DNA of 64,000 nt from Carnobacterium pleistocenium FTR1. Lineage in GTDB: Bacteria > Bacillota > Bacilli > Lactobacillales > Carnobacteriaceae. The stretch is taken from NCBI RefSeq assembly GCF_000744285.1, contig NZ_JQLQ01000002.1, forward strand, positions 1-64,000. The letters are read 5' to 3'. Shown piece by piece: positions 37,105 to 48,793 of this stretch; position 1 is the first letter of the stretch, and every line of letters begins with the position of its first letter. The notes under the pieces are model-generated. The model saw only the letters and a list, made by a program, of their open reading frames with translations, was not told the DNA's origin and did not search any database. Both the position numbers and the translations under genes were made by a program.

Positions 37105-39192
37105 ATGGCAAAAAGAGAATTTTCTCTACACAATACCCGTAATATTGGAATCATGGCTCATATTGATGCTGGTAAAACAACAACAACTGAACGTGTTCTT
37201 TATTACACTGGTAAAATCCATAAAATTGGTGAAACCCATGAGGGTGCTTCACAAATGGACTGGATGGAACAAGAACAAGAACGTGGTATTACGATTACAT
37301 CTGCTGCAACAACAGCTGCTTGGAAAGGCTATCGCGTAAACATCATCGATACTCCAGGTCACGTTGACTTCACGGTTGAAGTTGAACGTTCTCTACGTGT
37401 TTTAGATGGTGCTGTTGCTTTACTTGATGCACAATCAGGTGTTGAGCCTCAAACTGAAACAGTTTGGCGTCAAGCAACAACTTATGGTGTACCTCGTATT
37501 GTATTTGTAAACAAAATGGATAAAACCGGTGCAGACTTCATATATTCTGTTGGAACGATCCTTGACCGTTTACAAGCAAACGCTCATCCAATTCAATTGC
37601 CAATCGGTGCCGAAGATAACTTCACTGGTATTATTGACTTGATTACGATGAAAGCTGAAATTTATACAAATGATTTAGGAACAGATATCCGCGAGGAAGA
37701 AATCCCTGAAGAATACGTAGAATTAGCAAATGAATGGCGTACAAAATTAATCGAAGGTGCTGCAGATACAGATGAAGCTTTGATGGAGAAATATCTTGAA
37801 GGTGAAGAAATTTCTGAAGAAGAATTGAAAAATGCTATCCGAAAAGCAACACTTAAAGTTGAATTTTACCCAGTTCTATGTGGTTCAGCATTTAAAAACA
37901 AAGGTGTTCAAATGATGCTTGATGCAGTCATTGACTACCTACCGTCACCACTTGATGTAGCAGCAATCCAAGGAGTCTTACCAGATTCTGAAGAAACTGC
38001 AGAACGTCATGCTGATGACAGCGAACCATTCTCAGCATTGGCATTTAAAGTTATGACTGACCCGTATGTAGGGCGTTTAACTTTCTTCCGTGTTTATTCT
38101 GGTACGTTACAAGCAGGATCTTATGTACAAAACTCAACTAAAGGAAAACGTGAACGTGTAGGACGTATCTTACAAATGCATGCGAACTCTCGTAGCGAAA
38201 TTCCTGAAGTGTTTGCTGGAGATATTGCAGCGGCTGTTGGTTTGAAAAATACAACAACTGGTGACACTTTGTGTGATGAAAAAGACCAAGTGATTTTAGA
38301 ATCAATGGACTTCCCAGAACCAGTTATCCAAGTAGCTATTGAACCAAAATCAAAAGCTGACCAAGATAAAATGGGTGTTGCGTTACAAAAACTTGCTGAA
38401 GAAGATCCAACTTTCCGTGCTGAAACTGACCACGAAACTGGCGAAACAATTATTGCCGGTATGGGTGAGTTACACTTAGACATCATTGTTGACCGTATGA
38501 GACGTGAATTCAATGTTGAAGCTAGTGTTGGTGCTCCACAAGTTTCTTATCGTGAAACATTCCGTGGTTCTACTAAAGCTGAAGGTAAATTCGTTCGTCA
38601 ATCAGGTGGTAAAGGTCAATACGGTCACGTATGGATCGAATTCTCTCCTAATGAAGAAGGAAAAGGCTTTGAGTTTGAAGATGCAATCGTTGGTGGTACT
38701 GTTCCTCGTGAATATATCCCAGCAGTAAAAGCTGGATTGGAAGCTTCATTAGACAACGGAGTTCTTGCTGGATATCCATTAGTTGATATTAAAGCAAAAC
38801 TTTATGATGGTTCATACCATGATGTCGATTCAAATGAAACGGCCTTTAAAGTTGCTGCTTCAATGGCATTGAAAAATGCTTCTAAAAAAGCAAATCCGGT
38901 TATCTTAGAGCCTATGATGGGCGTTGAAATTACAATTCCTGAAGATTATTTGGGAGACGTAATGGGACACATCTCTGCTCGTCGTGGACGTATCGAAGGT
39001 TCTGAAGCTCGTGGAAATACTACTATTGTAAAAGGTATGATTCCATTAGCAGAAATGTTCGGTTATGCAACTGCATTACGTTCAGCAACACAAGGTCGCG
39101 GTACTTTCTCAATGACATTTGATCATTATGAAGATGTACCAAAATCTATCTCTGAAGAAATCATCAAGAAAAATGGCGGATCAGCTAGTTAA
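37105..39192 (+). CDS. fusA: Elongation factor G
   Basis: EF-G drives translocation using GTP. The G1 motif [12 protein letters not shown] is near residues 18-29, G3 DTPGHVDF near 82-89 and G4 NKMD near 136. The full 695-aa length includes domains II-V. It starts at ATG 37105 after AGAGAGGTG. Typical str operon position. Confidence 0.97.
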   Translation: MAKREFSLHNTRNIGIMAHIDAGKTTTTERVLYYTGKIHKIGETHEGASQMDWMEQEQERGITITSAATTAAWKGYRVNIIDTPGHVDFTVEVERSLRVLDGAVALLDAQSGVEPQTETVWRQATTYGVPRIVFVNKMDKTGADFIYSVGTILDRLQANAHPIQLPIGAEDNFTGIIDLITMKAEIYTNDLGTDIREEEIPEEYVELANEWRTKLIEGAADTDEALMEKYLEGEEISEEELKNAIRKATLKVEFYPVLCGSAFKNKGVQMMLDAVIDYLPSPLDVAAIQGVLPDSEETAERHADDSEPFSALAFKVMTDPYVGRLTFFRVYSGTLQAGSYVQNSTKGKRERVGRILQMHANSRSEIPEVFAGDIAAAVGLKNTTTGDTLCDEKDQVILESMDFPEPVIQVAIEPKSKADQDKMGVALQKLAEEDPTFRAETDHETGETIIAGMGELHLDIIVDRMRREFNVEASVGAPQVSYRETFRGSTKAEGKFVRQSGGKGQYGHVWIEFSPNEEGKGFEFEDAIVGGTVPREYIPAVKAGLEASLDNGVLAGYPLVDIKAKLYDGSYHDVDSNETAFKVAASMALKNASKKANPVILEPMMGVEITIPEDYLGDVMGHISARRGRIEGSEARGNTTIVKGMIPLAEMFGYATALRSATQGRGTFSMTFDHYEDVPKSISEEIIKKNGGSAS

Positions 39193-39219
39193 TTCTAAAT
39201 AGCTTTTCGACCGTAAGTA

Positions 39220-39248
39220 TTGATTTTCTAATGAATAATCGTTATAAT
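39220..39248 (+). promoter_or_regulatory. Promoter of tuf
   Basis: TTGATT (39220-39225) and TATAAT (39243-39248) are 17 bases apart in the 137-base fusA-tuf gap, giving tuf its own start. Confidence 0.7.
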
Positions 39249-39329
39249 TTTTACAAATGATGGGAATGAAATGAAAATTTCTATTCCTATCAATAAAAAA
39301 AGAACTCACTATGAGGAGGAAATACTAAA

Positions 39330-40520
39330 ATGGCAAAAGAAAAATATAATCGTAACAAACCCCATGTTAACGTTGGTACTATTGGACACGTTGACCATGG
39401 TAAAACAACTTTAACTGCTGCAATTACAACTGTATTAGCTAAAAGAGGTTTCGTAAGTACTGCAACTGACTACGCTTCAATTGATGGAGCTCCGGAAGAA
39501 CGCGAACGTGGAATCACAATCAACACATCTCACGTTGAATACGAAACTGCAGAACGTCACTATGCTCACGTAGATTGCCCAGGACATGCTGACTATGTTA
39601 AAAACATGATCACCGGTGCTGCACAAATGGATGGAGCTATCTTAGTAGTATCTGCTGCTGATGGTCCAATGCCACAAACTCGTGAACACATTCTATTGTC
39701 TCGCCAAGTTGGTGTTCCATACATCGTTGTTTTCTTAAACAAAGTTGACATGGTTGATGATGAAGAATTACTTGAATTAGTTGAAATGGAAGTTCGTGAC
39801 TTATTGTCAGAATACGATTTCCCAGGCGACGACACTCCAGTTATTGCTGGTTCAGCTCTTAAAGCTCTTGAAGGCGTTGAAGAATACGAAGATAAAATCA
39901 TGGAATTAATGGATGCTGTAGATTCTTACATTCCAACTCCAGAACGCGATACTGATAAACCATTCATGATGCCAGTTGAGGATGTATTCTCAATTACTGG
40001 ACGTGGAACTGTTGCTACCGGACGTGTAGAAACTGGACAAATCAAAGTCGGTGAAGAAGTTGAAATCATCGGAATTCATGAAGCAACTACTAAATCAACA
40101 GTTACTGGTGTTGAAATGTTCCGTAAAATGTTAGACTTTGCTCAAGCAGGGGACAACATTGGTGCATTATTACGTGGGGTTGCTCGTGAAGACATCCAAC
40201 GTGGACAAGTATTAGCTAAACCAGGTTCAATTACTCCACATACAAAATTTACTGGTGAAGTTTATATCTTATCTAAAGAAGAAGGTGGACGTCATACTCC
40301 ATTCTTCGCTAACTACCGCCCACAATTTTACTTCCGTACAACTGACGTAACTGGTGTTGTTGAGTTACCAGAAGGTACTGAAATGGTTATGCCAGGAGAC
40401 AACGTTTCAATCAGCGTTGAATTGATTGCACCAATCGCTATCGACCCAGGTACTAAATTCACTATTCGTGAAGGTGGACGTACTGTTGGAGCCGGCGTTG
40501 TAGCTACAATCGAAGCTTAA
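39330..40520 (+). CDS. tuf: Elongation factor Tu
   Basis: EF-Tu delivers aminoacyl-tRNA to the ribosome. G motifs [10 protein letters not shown] (residues ~19-28), DCPGHADY (~82) and NKVD (~137) are present, plus domains II and III. The length is 396 aa. AGGAGGAAATACTAAAATG start. A strong terminator follows, so ilvE is separate. Confidence 0.97.
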   Translation: MAKEKYNRNKPHVNVGTIGHVDHGKTTLTAAITTVLAKRGFVSTATDYASIDGAPEERERGITINTSHVEYETAERHYAHVDCPGHADYVKNMITGAAQMDGAILVVSAADGPMPQTREHILLSRQVGVPYIVVFLNKVDMVDDEELLELVEMEVRDLLSEYDFPGDDTPVIAGSALKALEGVEEYEDKIMELMDAVDSYIPTPERDTDKPFMMPVEDVFSITGRGTVATGRVETGQIKVGEEVEIIGIHEATTKSTVTGVEMFRKMLDFAQAGDNIGALLRGVAREDIQRGQVLAKPGSITPHTKFTGEVYILSKEEGGRHTPFFANYRPQFYFRTTDVTGVVELPEGTEMVMPGDNVSISVELIAPIAIDPGTKFTIREGGRTVGAGVVATIEA

Positions 40521-40583
40521 TCAACTCTTAAAAAATAAAATTTAAAAAATGACTCTATCTGGAATAGAGCGTGTCCATTCGAG

Positions 40584-40620
40584 AAAAAAGCCTTGTCAAT
40601 ACGACAAGGCTTTTTTATTT
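40584..40620 (+). terminator. Terminator after tuf
   Basis: AAAAAGCCTTGTC pairs exactly with GACAAGGCTTTTT around AATAC, with additional T. Confidence 0.94.
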
Positions 40621-40733
40621 TTTTAGAAATAAAAAAACAAAACGAAAAAGGATTGTATTTTAGTGAGAAAAAGCTCATAATTTTATCATTAATATGTTAC
40701 ACTGAAAAGCAATAGTTATAAGGAGTGAAAAAA

Positions 40734-41756
40734 ATGATGAATACAGTAGATATCGATTGGAAAAATTTAGGTTTCAACTATATTAAAACAGATCAACGCT
40801 ACATTTCTTATTGGAAAGCTGGAAGTTGGGATGAAGGAACGTTATCTGAGGATAATCAAGTGCATATCAGTGAAGGATCAACAGCATTACACTATGGGCA
40901 AACAGTTTTTGAAGGCATGAAAGCTTATCGAACAAAAGATGGTTCAATCAATTTATTTAGAGCAGATCAAAATGCTGAACGCATGCAACGTAGCTGTAGG
41001 CGTTTAATGATGCCAACCATACCTACTGACGTATTTATCGAAGCAGTAAGAAAAGTTGTAAAAGCAAACGAAAAATACATTCCACCATATGGCACAGGAG
41101 GTTCATTATATCTTCGCCCCTATATGATTGGGATCGGCGATAATATAGGAGTGAAGCCGGCAGAAGAATATTTATTTTCTATTTTTTGTATGCCAGTAGG
41201 AGCTTACTTTAAGGGTGGATTGACTCCATCAAACTTTGTCGTTTCTGATTATGATAGAGCAGCAGGTAACGGAACGGGTGCAGCAAAAGTTGGCGGAAAT
41301 TATGGGGGTAGTTTACTTCCAGGGGCAGAAGCGCATAAACGTAATTTTAGTGACGCCATTTATTTAGACCCAACGACCCATACGAAAATAGAAGAAGTAG
41401 GGGCAGCGAATTTCTTTGGAATCACAGAAGATAATAAATTTGTTACTCCGTTATCTCCATCTATATTGCCTAGCATTACAAAATACTCATTGCTGTATCT
41501 TGCGAGTGAACGTTTAGGGTTGGATGTTGTTGAAAGAGAAGTTTTTATTGATCGATTAGATGAATTTAAAGAAGCTGGAGCTTGTGGAACAGCGGCTGTG
41601 ATTTCACCAATTGGCGGAATCCAATATAAAGAAGAGTTTCACGTTTTTTATAGTGAAACTGAAACAGGACCAGTTACGAAAAAACTATATGATGAATTAA
41701 CAGGGATTCAGTATGGGGACATAGAAGCACCAGAAGGTTGGATCATAAAAGTATAA
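40734..41756 (+). CDS. ilvE: Branched-chain amino acid aminotransferase
   Basis: This PLP-dependent fold-type IV transaminase interconverts Leu/Ile/Val and their 2-oxo acids. The segment GTGAAKVGGNYGGSLLPG (near residue 182-199) carries the PLP lysine region. The C-terminal CGTAAVISPIGGI (near 285) binds cofactor phosphate. I use ATG 40734; an in-frame GTG at 40725 lies in the AGGAGTG ribosome site. 340 aa, the normal size. It is a stand-alone metabolic gene between tuf and rpsJ, with a possible promoter TTGTAT-17-CATAAT (40653-40681). Confidence 0.94.
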   Translation: MMNTVDIDWKNLGFNYIKTDQRYISYWKAGSWDEGTLSEDNQVHISEGSTALHYGQTVFEGMKAYRTKDGSINLFRADQNAERMQRSCRRLMMPTIPTDVFIEAVRKVVKANEKYIPPYGTGGSLYLRPYMIGIGDNIGVKPAEEYLFSIFCMPVGAYFKGGLTPSNFVVSDYDRAAGNGTGAAKVGGNYGGSLLPGAEAHKRNFSDAIYLDPTTHTKIEEVGAANFFGITEDNKFVTPLSPSILPSITKYSLLYLASERLGLDVVEREVFIDRLDEFKEAGACGTAAVISPIGGIQYKEEFHVFYSETETGPVTKKLYDELTGIQYGDIEAPEGWIIKV

Positions 41757-41827
41757 GAGTAGACAATAAAACCAGGTTTCTTATCATATAGAAGAAATAA
41801 ATAGACAAATAAAATAAAATGCGCTAA

Positions 41828-41880
41828 GATGGGAAATGTTGATATATTCCTAGCTTAGCTTTTCTTTTTTTTAAAGCTAA
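41828..41880 (+). terminator. Terminator after ilvE
   Basis: GCTAAG-AT-GGGAA pairs with TTCCT-A-GCTTAGC and is followed by CTTTTCTTTTTTTT. The 41757-42159 gap otherwise contains only the promoter and leader described next. Confidence 0.7.
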
Positions 41881-41959
41881 GAATAAAAAGCAAAACCAAA
41901 CTGAAAAATTTATTTTGCAACTAAGAATAATTTAATTTTATTGAATAATCAAAAAAGGC

Positions 41960-41988
41960 TTGATTAAAAGAGTTATTTTTTGTATAAT
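41960..41988 (+). promoter_or_regulatory. Promoter of the S10-spc operon
   Basis: TTGATT (41960-41965), 17 bases, then TATAAT (41983-41988) preceded by TG (extended -10). Confidence 0.8.
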
Positions 41989-41996
41989 ATAAAAGG

Positions 41997-42135
41997 TGCT
42001 GATTTCACAGGGAATCGTACTGGGTACTCGAAAGAGAAAACCCAATGGCTATGAAACGAGAGGTTGCGACACACCCGGCCGCTTTGCCACGGCGAGTGTG
42101 ACGGATATTTTCGTGGAGCAATGTCTAATTTATAA
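41997..42135 (+). promoter_or_regulatory. Structured leader of rpsJ
   Basis: About 160 untranslated bases precede rpsJ and are visibly GC-richer than other intergenic DNA. A nested stem occurs within 42070-42101: CACAC...GTGTG enclosing GCCG...CGGC. GAAACGAGAGGTTGC and TTTTCGTGGAGC flank it. This is likely a ribosomal-protein control leader; I cannot name the effector. Confidence 0.5.
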
Positions 42136-42159
42136 AAATAGGCGAAGGAGGGAAAAATA

Positions 42160-42468
42160 ATGGCAAAACAAAAGATTCGTATCCGCTTGAAAGCATATGA
42201 ACATCGTATCTTAGATCAAGCAGCGGAAAAGATTGTAGAAACAGCAAAAAGAACTGGTGCTAGTGTATCTGGTCCAATTCCATTGCCAACAGAAAGAACT
42301 CTTTATACAGTGATCCGTGCGACTCACAAATATAAAGATTCTCGTGAACAATTTGAAATGCTTACACACAAACGTGTGATTGATATTGTTAATCCAACAT
42401 CAAAAACTGTTGATGCTTTAACAAAACTAGACTTACCGTCTGGCGTAGATATCGAAATCAAGCTTTAA
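42160..42468 (+). CDS. rpsJ: 30S ribosomal protein S10
   Basis: S10 (also NusE in transcription antitermination) is in the 30S head. The 102-aa protein shows [20 protein letters not shown] at its start and [20 protein letters not shown] in the middle. GAAGGAGGG precedes the ATG. First gene of the S10 operon. Confidence 0.97.
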   Translation: MAKQKIRIRLKAYEHRILDQAAEKIVETAKRTGASVSGPIPLPTERTLYTVIRATHKYKDSREQFEMLTHKRVIDIVNPTSKTVDALTKLDLPSGVDIEIKL

Positions 42469-42505
42469 TTTTAACCAAAAAAAATAATATAATGGAGGTG
42501 TACTC

Positions 42506-43138
42506 ATGACCAAAGGAATCTTAGGAAAAAAAGTAGGAATGACGCAAGTCTTTACTGAATCAGGTGAATTAATCCCAGTTACTGTGATCGAAGCAACTCC
42601 AAACGTTGTTTTACAAGTTAAAACAGTCGAAACGGACGGTTACGAAGCAGTTCAATTGGGTTACCAAGAGAAACGTGAAGTATTGTCAAATAAACCTGCA
42701 ATGGGTCATGTAGCAAAAGCAAATGCTACTCCTAAGCGCTTCATTCGTGAATTTAACGATGTTGAGCTTAGTGAATATGAAGTAGGACAAGAAGTGAAAG
42801 TTGATACTTTCAAAGCTGGAGACATCGTTAATGTAACGGGGACTACCAAAGGTAAAGGATTCCAAGGTGTTATCAAACGCCACGGACATAGTCGTGGACC
42901 AATGTCCCACGGATCCCGTCACCACCGTCGTCCAGGGTCAATGGGTCCTGTAGATCCTAACCGTGTGTTCAAACGCACATTACTACCAGGTCGTATGGGC
43001 GGAAACCGCGTAACTATCAAGAACCTTGAAGTTGTTCGTGTTGACGTTGAAAATAATGTACTTCTTATCAAAGGGAATGTACCTGGGTCTAAAAAATCCT
43101 TAATCCAAATTAAATCAGCTTTTCAAAAAGCTAAATAA
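42506..43138 (+). CDS. rplC: 50S ribosomal protein L3
   Basis: L3 starts large-subunit assembly and reaches the peptidyl transferase centre. The family stretches [13 protein letters not shown] (4-16) and the central loop [20 protein letters not shown] (~131-150) are clear. 210 aa, typical. It starts 37 bases after rpsJ. Confidence 0.97.
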   Translation: MTKGILGKKVGMTQVFTESGELIPVTVIEATPNVVLQVKTVETDGYEAVQLGYQEKREVLSNKPAMGHVAKANATPKRFIREFNDVELSEYEVGQEVKVDTFKAGDIVNVTGTTKGKGFQGVIKRHGHSRGPMSHGSRHHRRPGSMGPVDPNRVFKRTLLPGRMGGNRVTIKNLEVVRVDVENNVLLIKGNVPGSKKSLIQIKSAFQKAK

Positions 43139-43162
43139 AAATTAAGAGAGGAGGAACAAGGA

Positions 43163-43786
43163 ATGCCAAACGTAGCCTTATTTAAACAAGATGGTACTCA
43201 AAATGGCGAAGTAACTTTAAGCGACGCTATCTTCGGTATCGAACCAAACGAAAACGTTGTTTTTGATGCAATCATCATGCAACGTGCTTCATTACGCCAA
43301 GGAAATCATTCAGTAAAAAACCGCAGTGCAGTACGCGGTGGTGGACGTAAACCATGGGCTCAAAAAGGAACTGGTCGTGCTCGTCAAGGGTCAATCAGAT
43401 CTCCACAATGGCGCGGTGGTGGAATTGTCTTCGGACCAACTCCACGTTCATACAGCTACAAACTTCCAAAAAAAGTTCGTCGCCTAGCAATCAAATCTGT
43501 TCTTTCTACTAAAGTAATAAGTGGAGATTTAATCGTTGTTGACGCATTGAACTTTGACGCACCAAAAACTAAAGAGTTTGCACAAGTGTTAAAAAATCTA
43601 AATGTCGATTCTAAAGCATTTATTGTAGTAGAAAACGACAATGACTTCGCAACATTATCTGGTCGTAACCTTCCAGGAGTTAAAATTGTAGCTTTTGATA
43701 ACGTTACTGTATTAGATGTTGTAGCGCATGAAAAATTGATTTTTACACAAACTGCTCTAACTAAGCTAGAGGAGGTTCTTCAATAA
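43163..43786 (+). CDS. rplD: 50S ribosomal protein L4
   Basis: L4 lines the exit tunnel through its extended loop, here [20 protein letters not shown] (~52-71). 207 aa. Its final stop base is shared with the rplW ATG (TAATG), so the two genes are translationally coupled. Confidence 0.97.
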   Translation: MPNVALFKQDGTQNGEVTLSDAIFGIEPNENVVFDAIIMQRASLRQGNHSVKNRSAVRGGGRKPWAQKGTGRARQGSIRSPQWRGGGIVFGPTPRSYSYKLPKKVRRLAIKSVLSTKVISGDLIVVDALNFDAPKTKEFAQVLKNLNVDSKAFIVVENDNDFATLSGRNLPGVKIVAFDNVTVLDVVAHEKLIFTQTALTKLEEVLQ

Positions 43787-44070
43787 TGGATGTACGTGAC
43801 GTAATCTTGCGCCCAATTATCACTGAAGCAGCAATGGCTGCTCAAGATAGCAAAAAATTCACTTTCGAAGTGGATGTTCGCGCAAACAAAACTCAAGTAA
43901 AACAAGCGATTGAAGAAATTTTTGACGTAAAAGTTTCAAATGTAAACATCATGAACGTACGTGGAAAATTAAAACGTATGGGTAAACATACTGGATACAC
44001 TAAAAAACGTCGTAAAGCAATCGTAACTTTAACAGCTGATTCAAAAGATATTGAATTATTTGAAGCTTAA
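43786..44070 (+). CDS. rplW: 50S ribosomal protein L23
   Basis: L23 lies at the tunnel exit and docks SRP and trigger factor. The 94-aa protein has [20 protein letters not shown] near 9-28 and [20 protein letters not shown] near 59-78. One-base overlap with rplD. Confidence 0.96.
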   Translation: MDVRDVILRPIITEAAMAAQDSKKFTFEVDVRANKTQVKQAIEEIFDVKVSNVNIMNVRGKLKRMGKHTGYTKKRRKAIVTLTADSKDIELFEA

Positions 44071-44106
44071 TTAAAGCTATAAAATAAACATCGGGAGGGA
44101 AAACAC

Positions 44107-44940
44107 GTGGGAATCAAAAAGTATAAACCAACCACAAACGGCCGTCGTAATATGACTGGTTCTGATTTCGCAGAAATCACTTCAACAACGCCTGAAAAGA
44201 CATTGTTAGAACCAAACAGAAGAAAAGCCGGTCGTAATAATGCTGGTAAAATCATGGTACGTCACCGTGGTGGCGGACATAAACGTAATTACCGTGTTAT
44301 CGACTTTAAACGTAATAAAGACGGTATCGTTGGTATCATCAAAACGATTGAATACGATCCAAATCGTACAGCTAATATTGCATTAGTACAATATGTCGAT
44401 GGTGTTAAAACTTACATCATTGCACCTAAAGGAATTCAAGTAGGACAACAAATCATTTCAGGAGATACTACAGATATCAAAGTTGGAAACACTCTTATGT
44501 TAGACAACATTCCTGCTGGTACTGTAATCCATAATATCGAAATGAAACCTGGAAAAGGTGGACAATTAATTCGTTCTGCTGGAACTAGCGCGCAAGTGTT
44601 AGGTAAAGAAGGCAAATACGTAATGATCCGCTTAAATTCAAGTGAAGTTCGTTTGATTTTAGGAACTTGTCGTGCAACAATCGGTTCAGTTGGTAATGAA
44701 CAACATGAATTGATCAATATTGGTAAAGCCGGACGTTCTCGTTGGTTAGGCAAACGCCCAACTGTTCGTGGTTCTGTAATGAACCCTAACGATCACCCAC
44801 ACGGTGGTGGTGAAGGTAAAGCTCCAATCGGACACGCTGGTCCAATGACTCCTTGGGGTAAACCTGCTCTTGGATATAAAACACGTAATAAAAATTCTCA
44901 ATCAAATAAATTTATCACACGTCGTCGTAAAACAAAATAA
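44107..44940 (+). CDS. rplB: 50S ribosomal protein L2
   Basis: L2 supports subunit association and peptidyl transfer. [20 protein letters not shown] (~38-57) and the conserved [19 protein letters not shown] (~218-236), containing the functionally important histidine, are visible. GTG start after GGGAGGG; 277 aa. Confidence 0.97.
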   Translation: MGIKKYKPTTNGRRNMTGSDFAEITSTTPEKTLLEPNRRKAGRNNAGKIMVRHRGGGHKRNYRVIDFKRNKDGIVGIIKTIEYDPNRTANIALVQYVDGVKTYIIAPKGIQVGQQIISGDTTDIKVGNTLMLDNIPAGTVIHNIEMKPGKGGQLIRSAGTSAQVLGKEGKYVMIRLNSSEVRLILGTCRATIGSVGNEQHELINIGKAGRSRWLGKRPTVRGSVMNPNDHPHGGGEGKAPIGHAGPMTPWGKPALGYKTRNKNSQSNKFITRRRKTK

Positions 44941-44993
44941 AATCAGGTTAGTTGGTTTTCCAACTTTCCTAAGGAATGAAAGGAGGTTCACCC

Positions 44994-45272
44994 ATGGGTC
45001 GTAGTCTTAAAAAAGGACCTTTTGTCGATGAACACTTAATGAAAAAAATGGATGCACTAGTTGAAAGCGGAAAGAAATCTGTCGTTAAAACTTGGTCACG
45101 TCGTTCAACAATTTTCCCGAGTTTCATTGGTTACACAATCGCAGTCTATGATGGTCGTAAACATGTACCAGTTTATATTCAAGAAGACATGGTCGGACAC
45201 AAATTAGGTGAATTTGCACCAACAAGAACATACCGCGGTCACACTGCGGATGATAAAAAAACTAAACGTTAA
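44994..45272 (+). CDS. rpsS: 30S ribosomal protein S19
   Basis: S19 binds 16S rRNA in the head with S13. [18 protein letters not shown] opens the protein. I chose ATG 44994 after AAGGAGG (92 aa) instead of the in-frame codon at 44976, which lies before the ribosome site. Confidence 0.97.
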   Translation: MGRSLKKGPFVDEHLMKKMDALVESGKKSVVKTWSRRSTIFPSFIGYTIAVYDGRKHVPVYIQEDMVGHKLGEFAPTRTYRGHTADDKKTKR

Positions 45273-45295
45273 TTTTGAGAGGAGGATAACTCGAT

Positions 45296-45652
45296 ATGGC
45301 AGAACAAATTACAGAAGCTAAAGCTACTGCAAAAACTGTTCGCATTGCAGCTCGTAAAGTTCGTTTAGTTGTCGATCTTATTAGAGGGAAAAGCATCGTA
45401 GAAGCAATTTCAATTTTGAAATTCACTCCACGTGGTGCTTCACCAGCAATCGAAAAAGTTTTGATGTCAGCAATTGCTAACGCAGAACATAACTACGATT
45501 TAGACGTAGAAAACTTGGTAGTAAGCGAAGCTTATGTTAACGAAGGACCAACGATGAAACGTTTCCGTCCACGTGCAAAAGGTTCAGCTGCTCCAATCTT
45601 GAAACGCACAAGCCACATTACAGTAGTGGTATCTGAAAAAAAGGAGGGGTAA
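45296..45652 (+). CDS. rplV: 50S ribosomal protein L22
   Basis: L22 lines the exit tunnel with L4. The conserved [18 protein letters not shown] (~21-38) and the tip hairpin [15 protein letters not shown] (~86-100) are present; 118 aa. It ends 3 bases ahead of rpsC, whose ribosome site lies within its last codons. Confidence 0.96.
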   Translation: MAEQITEAKATAKTVRIAARKVRLVVDLIRGKSIVEAISILKFTPRGASPAIEKVLMSAIANAEHNYDLDVENLVVSEAYVNEGPTMKRFRPRAKGSAAPILKRTSHITVVVSEKKEG

Positions 45653-45655
45653 TCT

Positions 45656-46312
45656 GTGGGTCAAAAAATTAATCCAACAGGCTTACGTGTAGGTATTATA
45701 CGCGATTGGGATTCTAAATGGTATGCAGAAAAAGATTTTGCAAACTTTTTACATGAAGATATTGCTATCCGCGAATACATTGCAAAAAAACTAAGCGAAG
45801 CTTCTGTTTCTAAAGTTGAAATTGAACGTGCCGCTAACCGTGTTAACGTTTCAGTACACACTGCTAAACCAGGAATGGTAATTGGTAAAGGTGGTTCTGA
45901 AGTTGATGCATTACGTAAAAAATTAAACGATTTAACAGGCAAACGAGTTCACATCAACATCGTGGAAATCAAACGCCCTGACTTAGACGCTAAATTAGTT
46001 GCAGAAGGAATTGCTACTCAACTAGAAAGCCGTGTTGCTTTCCGTCGTGCTCAAAAACAAGCTATCCAACGCACAATGCGTTCTGGAGCTAAAGGAATCA
46101 AAACAATGGTTTCTGGCCGTTTAAATGGTGCAGATATCGCTCGTAGCGAAACCCATTCAGAAGGAACTGTTCCTCTTCACACATTGCGTGCCGATATCGA
46201 CTACGCATGGGAAGAAGCAGCTACAACTTACGGTAAACTAGGCATTAAAGTTTGGATCTACCGTGGAGAAGTTCTTCCTGCAAAAAAGAACATTGAGAAA
46301 GGAGGGAAATAG
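45656..46312 (+). CDS. rpsC: 30S ribosomal protein S3
   Basis: S3 lines the mRNA entry channel. The KH-domain GxxG loop is in [15 protein letters not shown] (~74-88). The C-terminal domain has [23 protein letters not shown] start; 218 aa. rplP starts 3 bases downstream. Confidence 0.97.
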   Translation: MGQKINPTGLRVGIIRDWDSKWYAEKDFANFLHEDIAIREYIAKKLSEASVSKVEIERAANRVNVSVHTAKPGMVIGKGGSEVDALRKKLNDLTGKRVHINIVEIKRPDLDAKLVAEGIATQLESRVAFRRAQKQAIQRTMRSGAKGIKTMVSGRLNGADIARSETHSEGTVPLHTLRADIDYAWEEAATTYGKLGIKVWIYRGEVLPAKKNIEKGGK

Positions 46313-46314
46313 TC

Positions 46315-46749
46315 ATGTTAGTACCTAAACGTGTAAAATTCCGTCGTGAATTTAGAGGTAAAATGCGCGGTGAAGCTAAAGGTGGGAAAGAAGTAACTTT
46401 TGGTGAATGGGGTTTACAGGCCTTAGAGTCTAAGTGGATCACAAACCGTCAAATTGAAGCATCTCGTATTGCAATGACACGTTACATGAAACGTGGTGGG
46501 AAAGTTTGGATTAAAATCTTCCCTCATAAATCATTTACGTCTAAAGCAATCGGAGTTCGTATGGGTTCTGGTAAAGGAGCACCTGAAGGTTGGGTCTCAC
46601 CAGTAAAACGTGGTAAAATCATGTTTGAAGTTGATGGAGTTTCAGAAGAAGTAGCTCGTGAAGCACTTCGTTTAGCTTCTCATAAACTACCTATTAAAAC
46701 TAAGATTGTTAAACGTAAAGAAATTGGTGGTGAATCGAATGAAAGCTAA
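46315..46749 (+). CDS. rplP: 50S ribosomal protein L16
   Basis: L16 contacts the A-site tRNA elbow. [20 protein letters not shown] opens the protein, and [16 protein letters not shown] is near 83-98. 144 aa. Its end overlaps the rpmC start (ATGAAAGCTAATG). Confidence 0.97.
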   Translation: MLVPKRVKFRREFRGKMRGEAKGGKEVTFGEWGLQALESKWITNRQIEASRIAMTRYMKRGGKVWIKIFPHKSFTSKAIGVRMGSGKGAPEGWVSPVKRGKIMFEVDGVSEEVAREALRLASHKLPIKTKIVKRKEIGGESNES

Positions 46750-46933
46750 TGAACTTAAAGAGTTAACCACTGCTGAAATGGTTGAAAAAGAAAAAGCATT
46801 TAAAGAAGAGTTATTCAATCTAAGATTCCAGTTAGCTACTGGCCAACTAGAAAACACTGCTCGCTTAAGTGAAGTTCGCAAATCGATTGCACGCATTAAA
46901 ACTGCGTTACGTCAAGCGGAATTACAAAAATAG
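46739..46933 (+). CDS. rpmC: 50S ribosomal protein L29
   Basis: L29 flanks L23 at the tunnel exit. ATG 46739 gives 64 aa starting [14 protein letters not shown], the family norm; upstream in-frame codons fall inside rplP. Contains [20 protein letters not shown] near 27-46. It overlaps rplP by 11 bases. Confidence 0.95.
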   Translation: MKANELKELTTAEMVEKEKAFKEELFNLRFQLATGQLENTARLSEVRKSIARIKTALRQAELQK

Positions 46934-46960
46934 TTGATTAGCAAAGGAGGTCACCGTACA

Positions 46961-47227
46961 ATGAGCGAAGAACGTAACCAACGTAAAGTATATCAAGGTC
47001 GTGTCGTTTCAGACAAAATGGATAAAACAATTGTTGTCGTAATTGAAACTCAAAAGAAACACAGCCGTTACGGTAAACGTATTAAATATTCTAAAAAATA
47101 TAAAGCACATGATGAAAACAGTACTGCCAAAATTGGCGATATCGTAAAAATTATGGAAACTCGTCCGTTATCAGCTACTAAACATTTCCGTTTAATAGAA
47201 GTTGTTGAAGAAGCCGTTACTATTTAA
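46961..47227 (+). CDS. rpsQ: 30S ribosomal protein S17
   Basis: S17 is an early 16S rRNA binder with an OB fold. ATG 46961 after AAAGGAGG gives 88 aa starting [40 protein letters not shown] lies near the end. Confidence 0.96.
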   Translation: MSEERNQRKVYQGRVVSDKMDKTIVVVIETQKKHSRYGKRIKYSKKYKAHDENSTAKIGDIVKIMETRPLSATKHFRLIEVVEEAVTI

Positions 47228-47243
47228 GGTTTACAACAAATAA

Positions 47244-47645
<402 letters not shown>

Positions 47646-47680
47646 TAATTAACCATCCACAAAGGAGGTGCGTGAAACAC

Positions 47681-47992
47681 ATGTACATTAAAACAGGTGA
47701 TAAAGTAAAAGTTATTACTGGCAAAGACAAAGGAACTGAAGCTGTTGTATTAAAAGCTTTTCCTAAAAAAGATCGTGTAATCGTAGAAGGCGTTAATGTT
47801 ATGAAAAAACATCAAAAACCTAACTCAGCGAATCCACAAGGTGGAATCATTGAAATGGAAGCCCCTATACACGTTTCAAATGTCATGCTTATAGACGCTT
47901 CAACTGGCGAACCAACTCGCGTTGGCTTTAAAGTAGAAGAAGGTAAAAAAGTCCGTATTTCTAAAAAAACCGGTGAAATTTTAGATAAATAA
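47681..47992 (+). CDS. rplX: 50S ribosomal protein L24
   Basis: L24 is an assembly initiator with a KOW motif ([20 protein letters not shown], 6-25). ATG 47681 after AAAGGAGGTG gives 103 aa; an earlier in-frame codon overlaps the ribosome site. Confidence 0.96.
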   Translation: MYIKTGDKVKVITGKDKGTEAVVLKAFPKKDRVIVEGVNVMKKHQKPNSANPQGGIIEMEAPIHVSNVMLIDASTGEPTRVGFKVEEGKKVRISKKTGEILDK

Positions 47993-48018
47993 TAGATAAG
48001 GAAGGAGGTATGAACTTC

Positions 48019-48558
48019 ATGAACCGCCTTAAAGAAAAGTATATTCAAGAAGTAACACCATCATTAGTAGAAAAATTTGGTTACAAATCAGTTATGCAAA
48101 CACCTGCAGTAAATAAAATCGTTATCAACATGGGTGTGGGTGATGCTGTATCAAATGCTAAAAACTTAGATAAAGCTGTTGAAGAATTAACAGTAATTTC
48201 TGGTCAAAAACCTTTGATCACTAAAGCTAAAAAATCAATTGCTGGCTTCCGTTTACGTGAAGGTATGCCTATTGGTACTAAAGTAACATTACGTGGAGAC
48301 AGAATGTACGATTTCTTAGACAAATTGGTTTCTGTATCACTTCCTCGTGTTCGTGATTTCCACGGAATAAGCAACAAATCTTTTGATGGACGAGGTAACT
48401 ACACATTAGGAGTTAAAGAACAATTAATCTTCCCGGAAGTTGACTACGATAAAGTAGACAAAACTCGTGGAATGGACATTGTTATTGTAACTACTGCTAA
48501 TACAGATGAAGAATCTCGTGAACTTTTAACACAACTTGGAATGCCATTCCAAAAATAA
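48019..48558 (+). CDS. rplE: 50S ribosomal protein L5
   Basis: L5 binds 5S rRNA and touches the P-site tRNA. I chose ATG 48019 (179 aa, [10 protein letters not shown]). The ATG three codons upstream is only 1 base from [21 protein letters not shown] and [15 protein letters not shown] are family stretches. Confidence 0.96.
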   Translation: MNRLKEKYIQEVTPSLVEKFGYKSVMQTPAVNKIVINMGVGDAVSNAKNLDKAVEELTVISGQKPLITKAKKSIAGFRLREGMPIGTKVTLRGDRMYDFLDKLVSVSLPRVRDFHGISNKSFDGRGNYTLGVKEQLIFPEVDYDKVDKTRGMDIVIVTTANTDEESRELLTQLGMPFQK

Positions 48559-48576
48559 TAATAGGAGGCGAACTAC

Positions 48577-48762
48577 GTGGCTAAAAAATCACTAATTGCT
48601 AAAAACAAACGTCCTGCTAAATTCTCAACTCAAGCATATACTCGTTGTGAACGCTGTGGACGCCCACACTCAGTTTACCGCAAATTTAAACTTTGCCGTA
48701 TTTGCGTCCGTGAACTTGCCTATAAAGGACAAATTCCAGGCATGAAAAAAGCAAGCTGGTAA
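48577..48762 (+). CDS. rpsN: 30S ribosomal protein S14, zinc-binding type
   Basis: This 61-aa S14 has two CxxC pairs (CERCGRP and CRIC), the zinc-containing short form. The GTG start at 48577 follows AGGAGGCG. A zinc-independent longer paralogue may exist elsewhere; none is in the window. Confidence 0.96.
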   Translation: MAKKSLIAKNKRPAKFSTQAYTRCERCGRPHSVYRKFKLCRICVRELAYKGQIPGMKKASW

Positions 48763-48793
48763 TACGATACTCGCATAAAGGAGGCTAAATTCA

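Noticed and set aside
39330-40520. Alternative call of the gene as a tet-type ribosomal protection or other GTPase
   Set aside because: The length, domain order and motifs are those of EF-Tu, and the position after fusA is standard.
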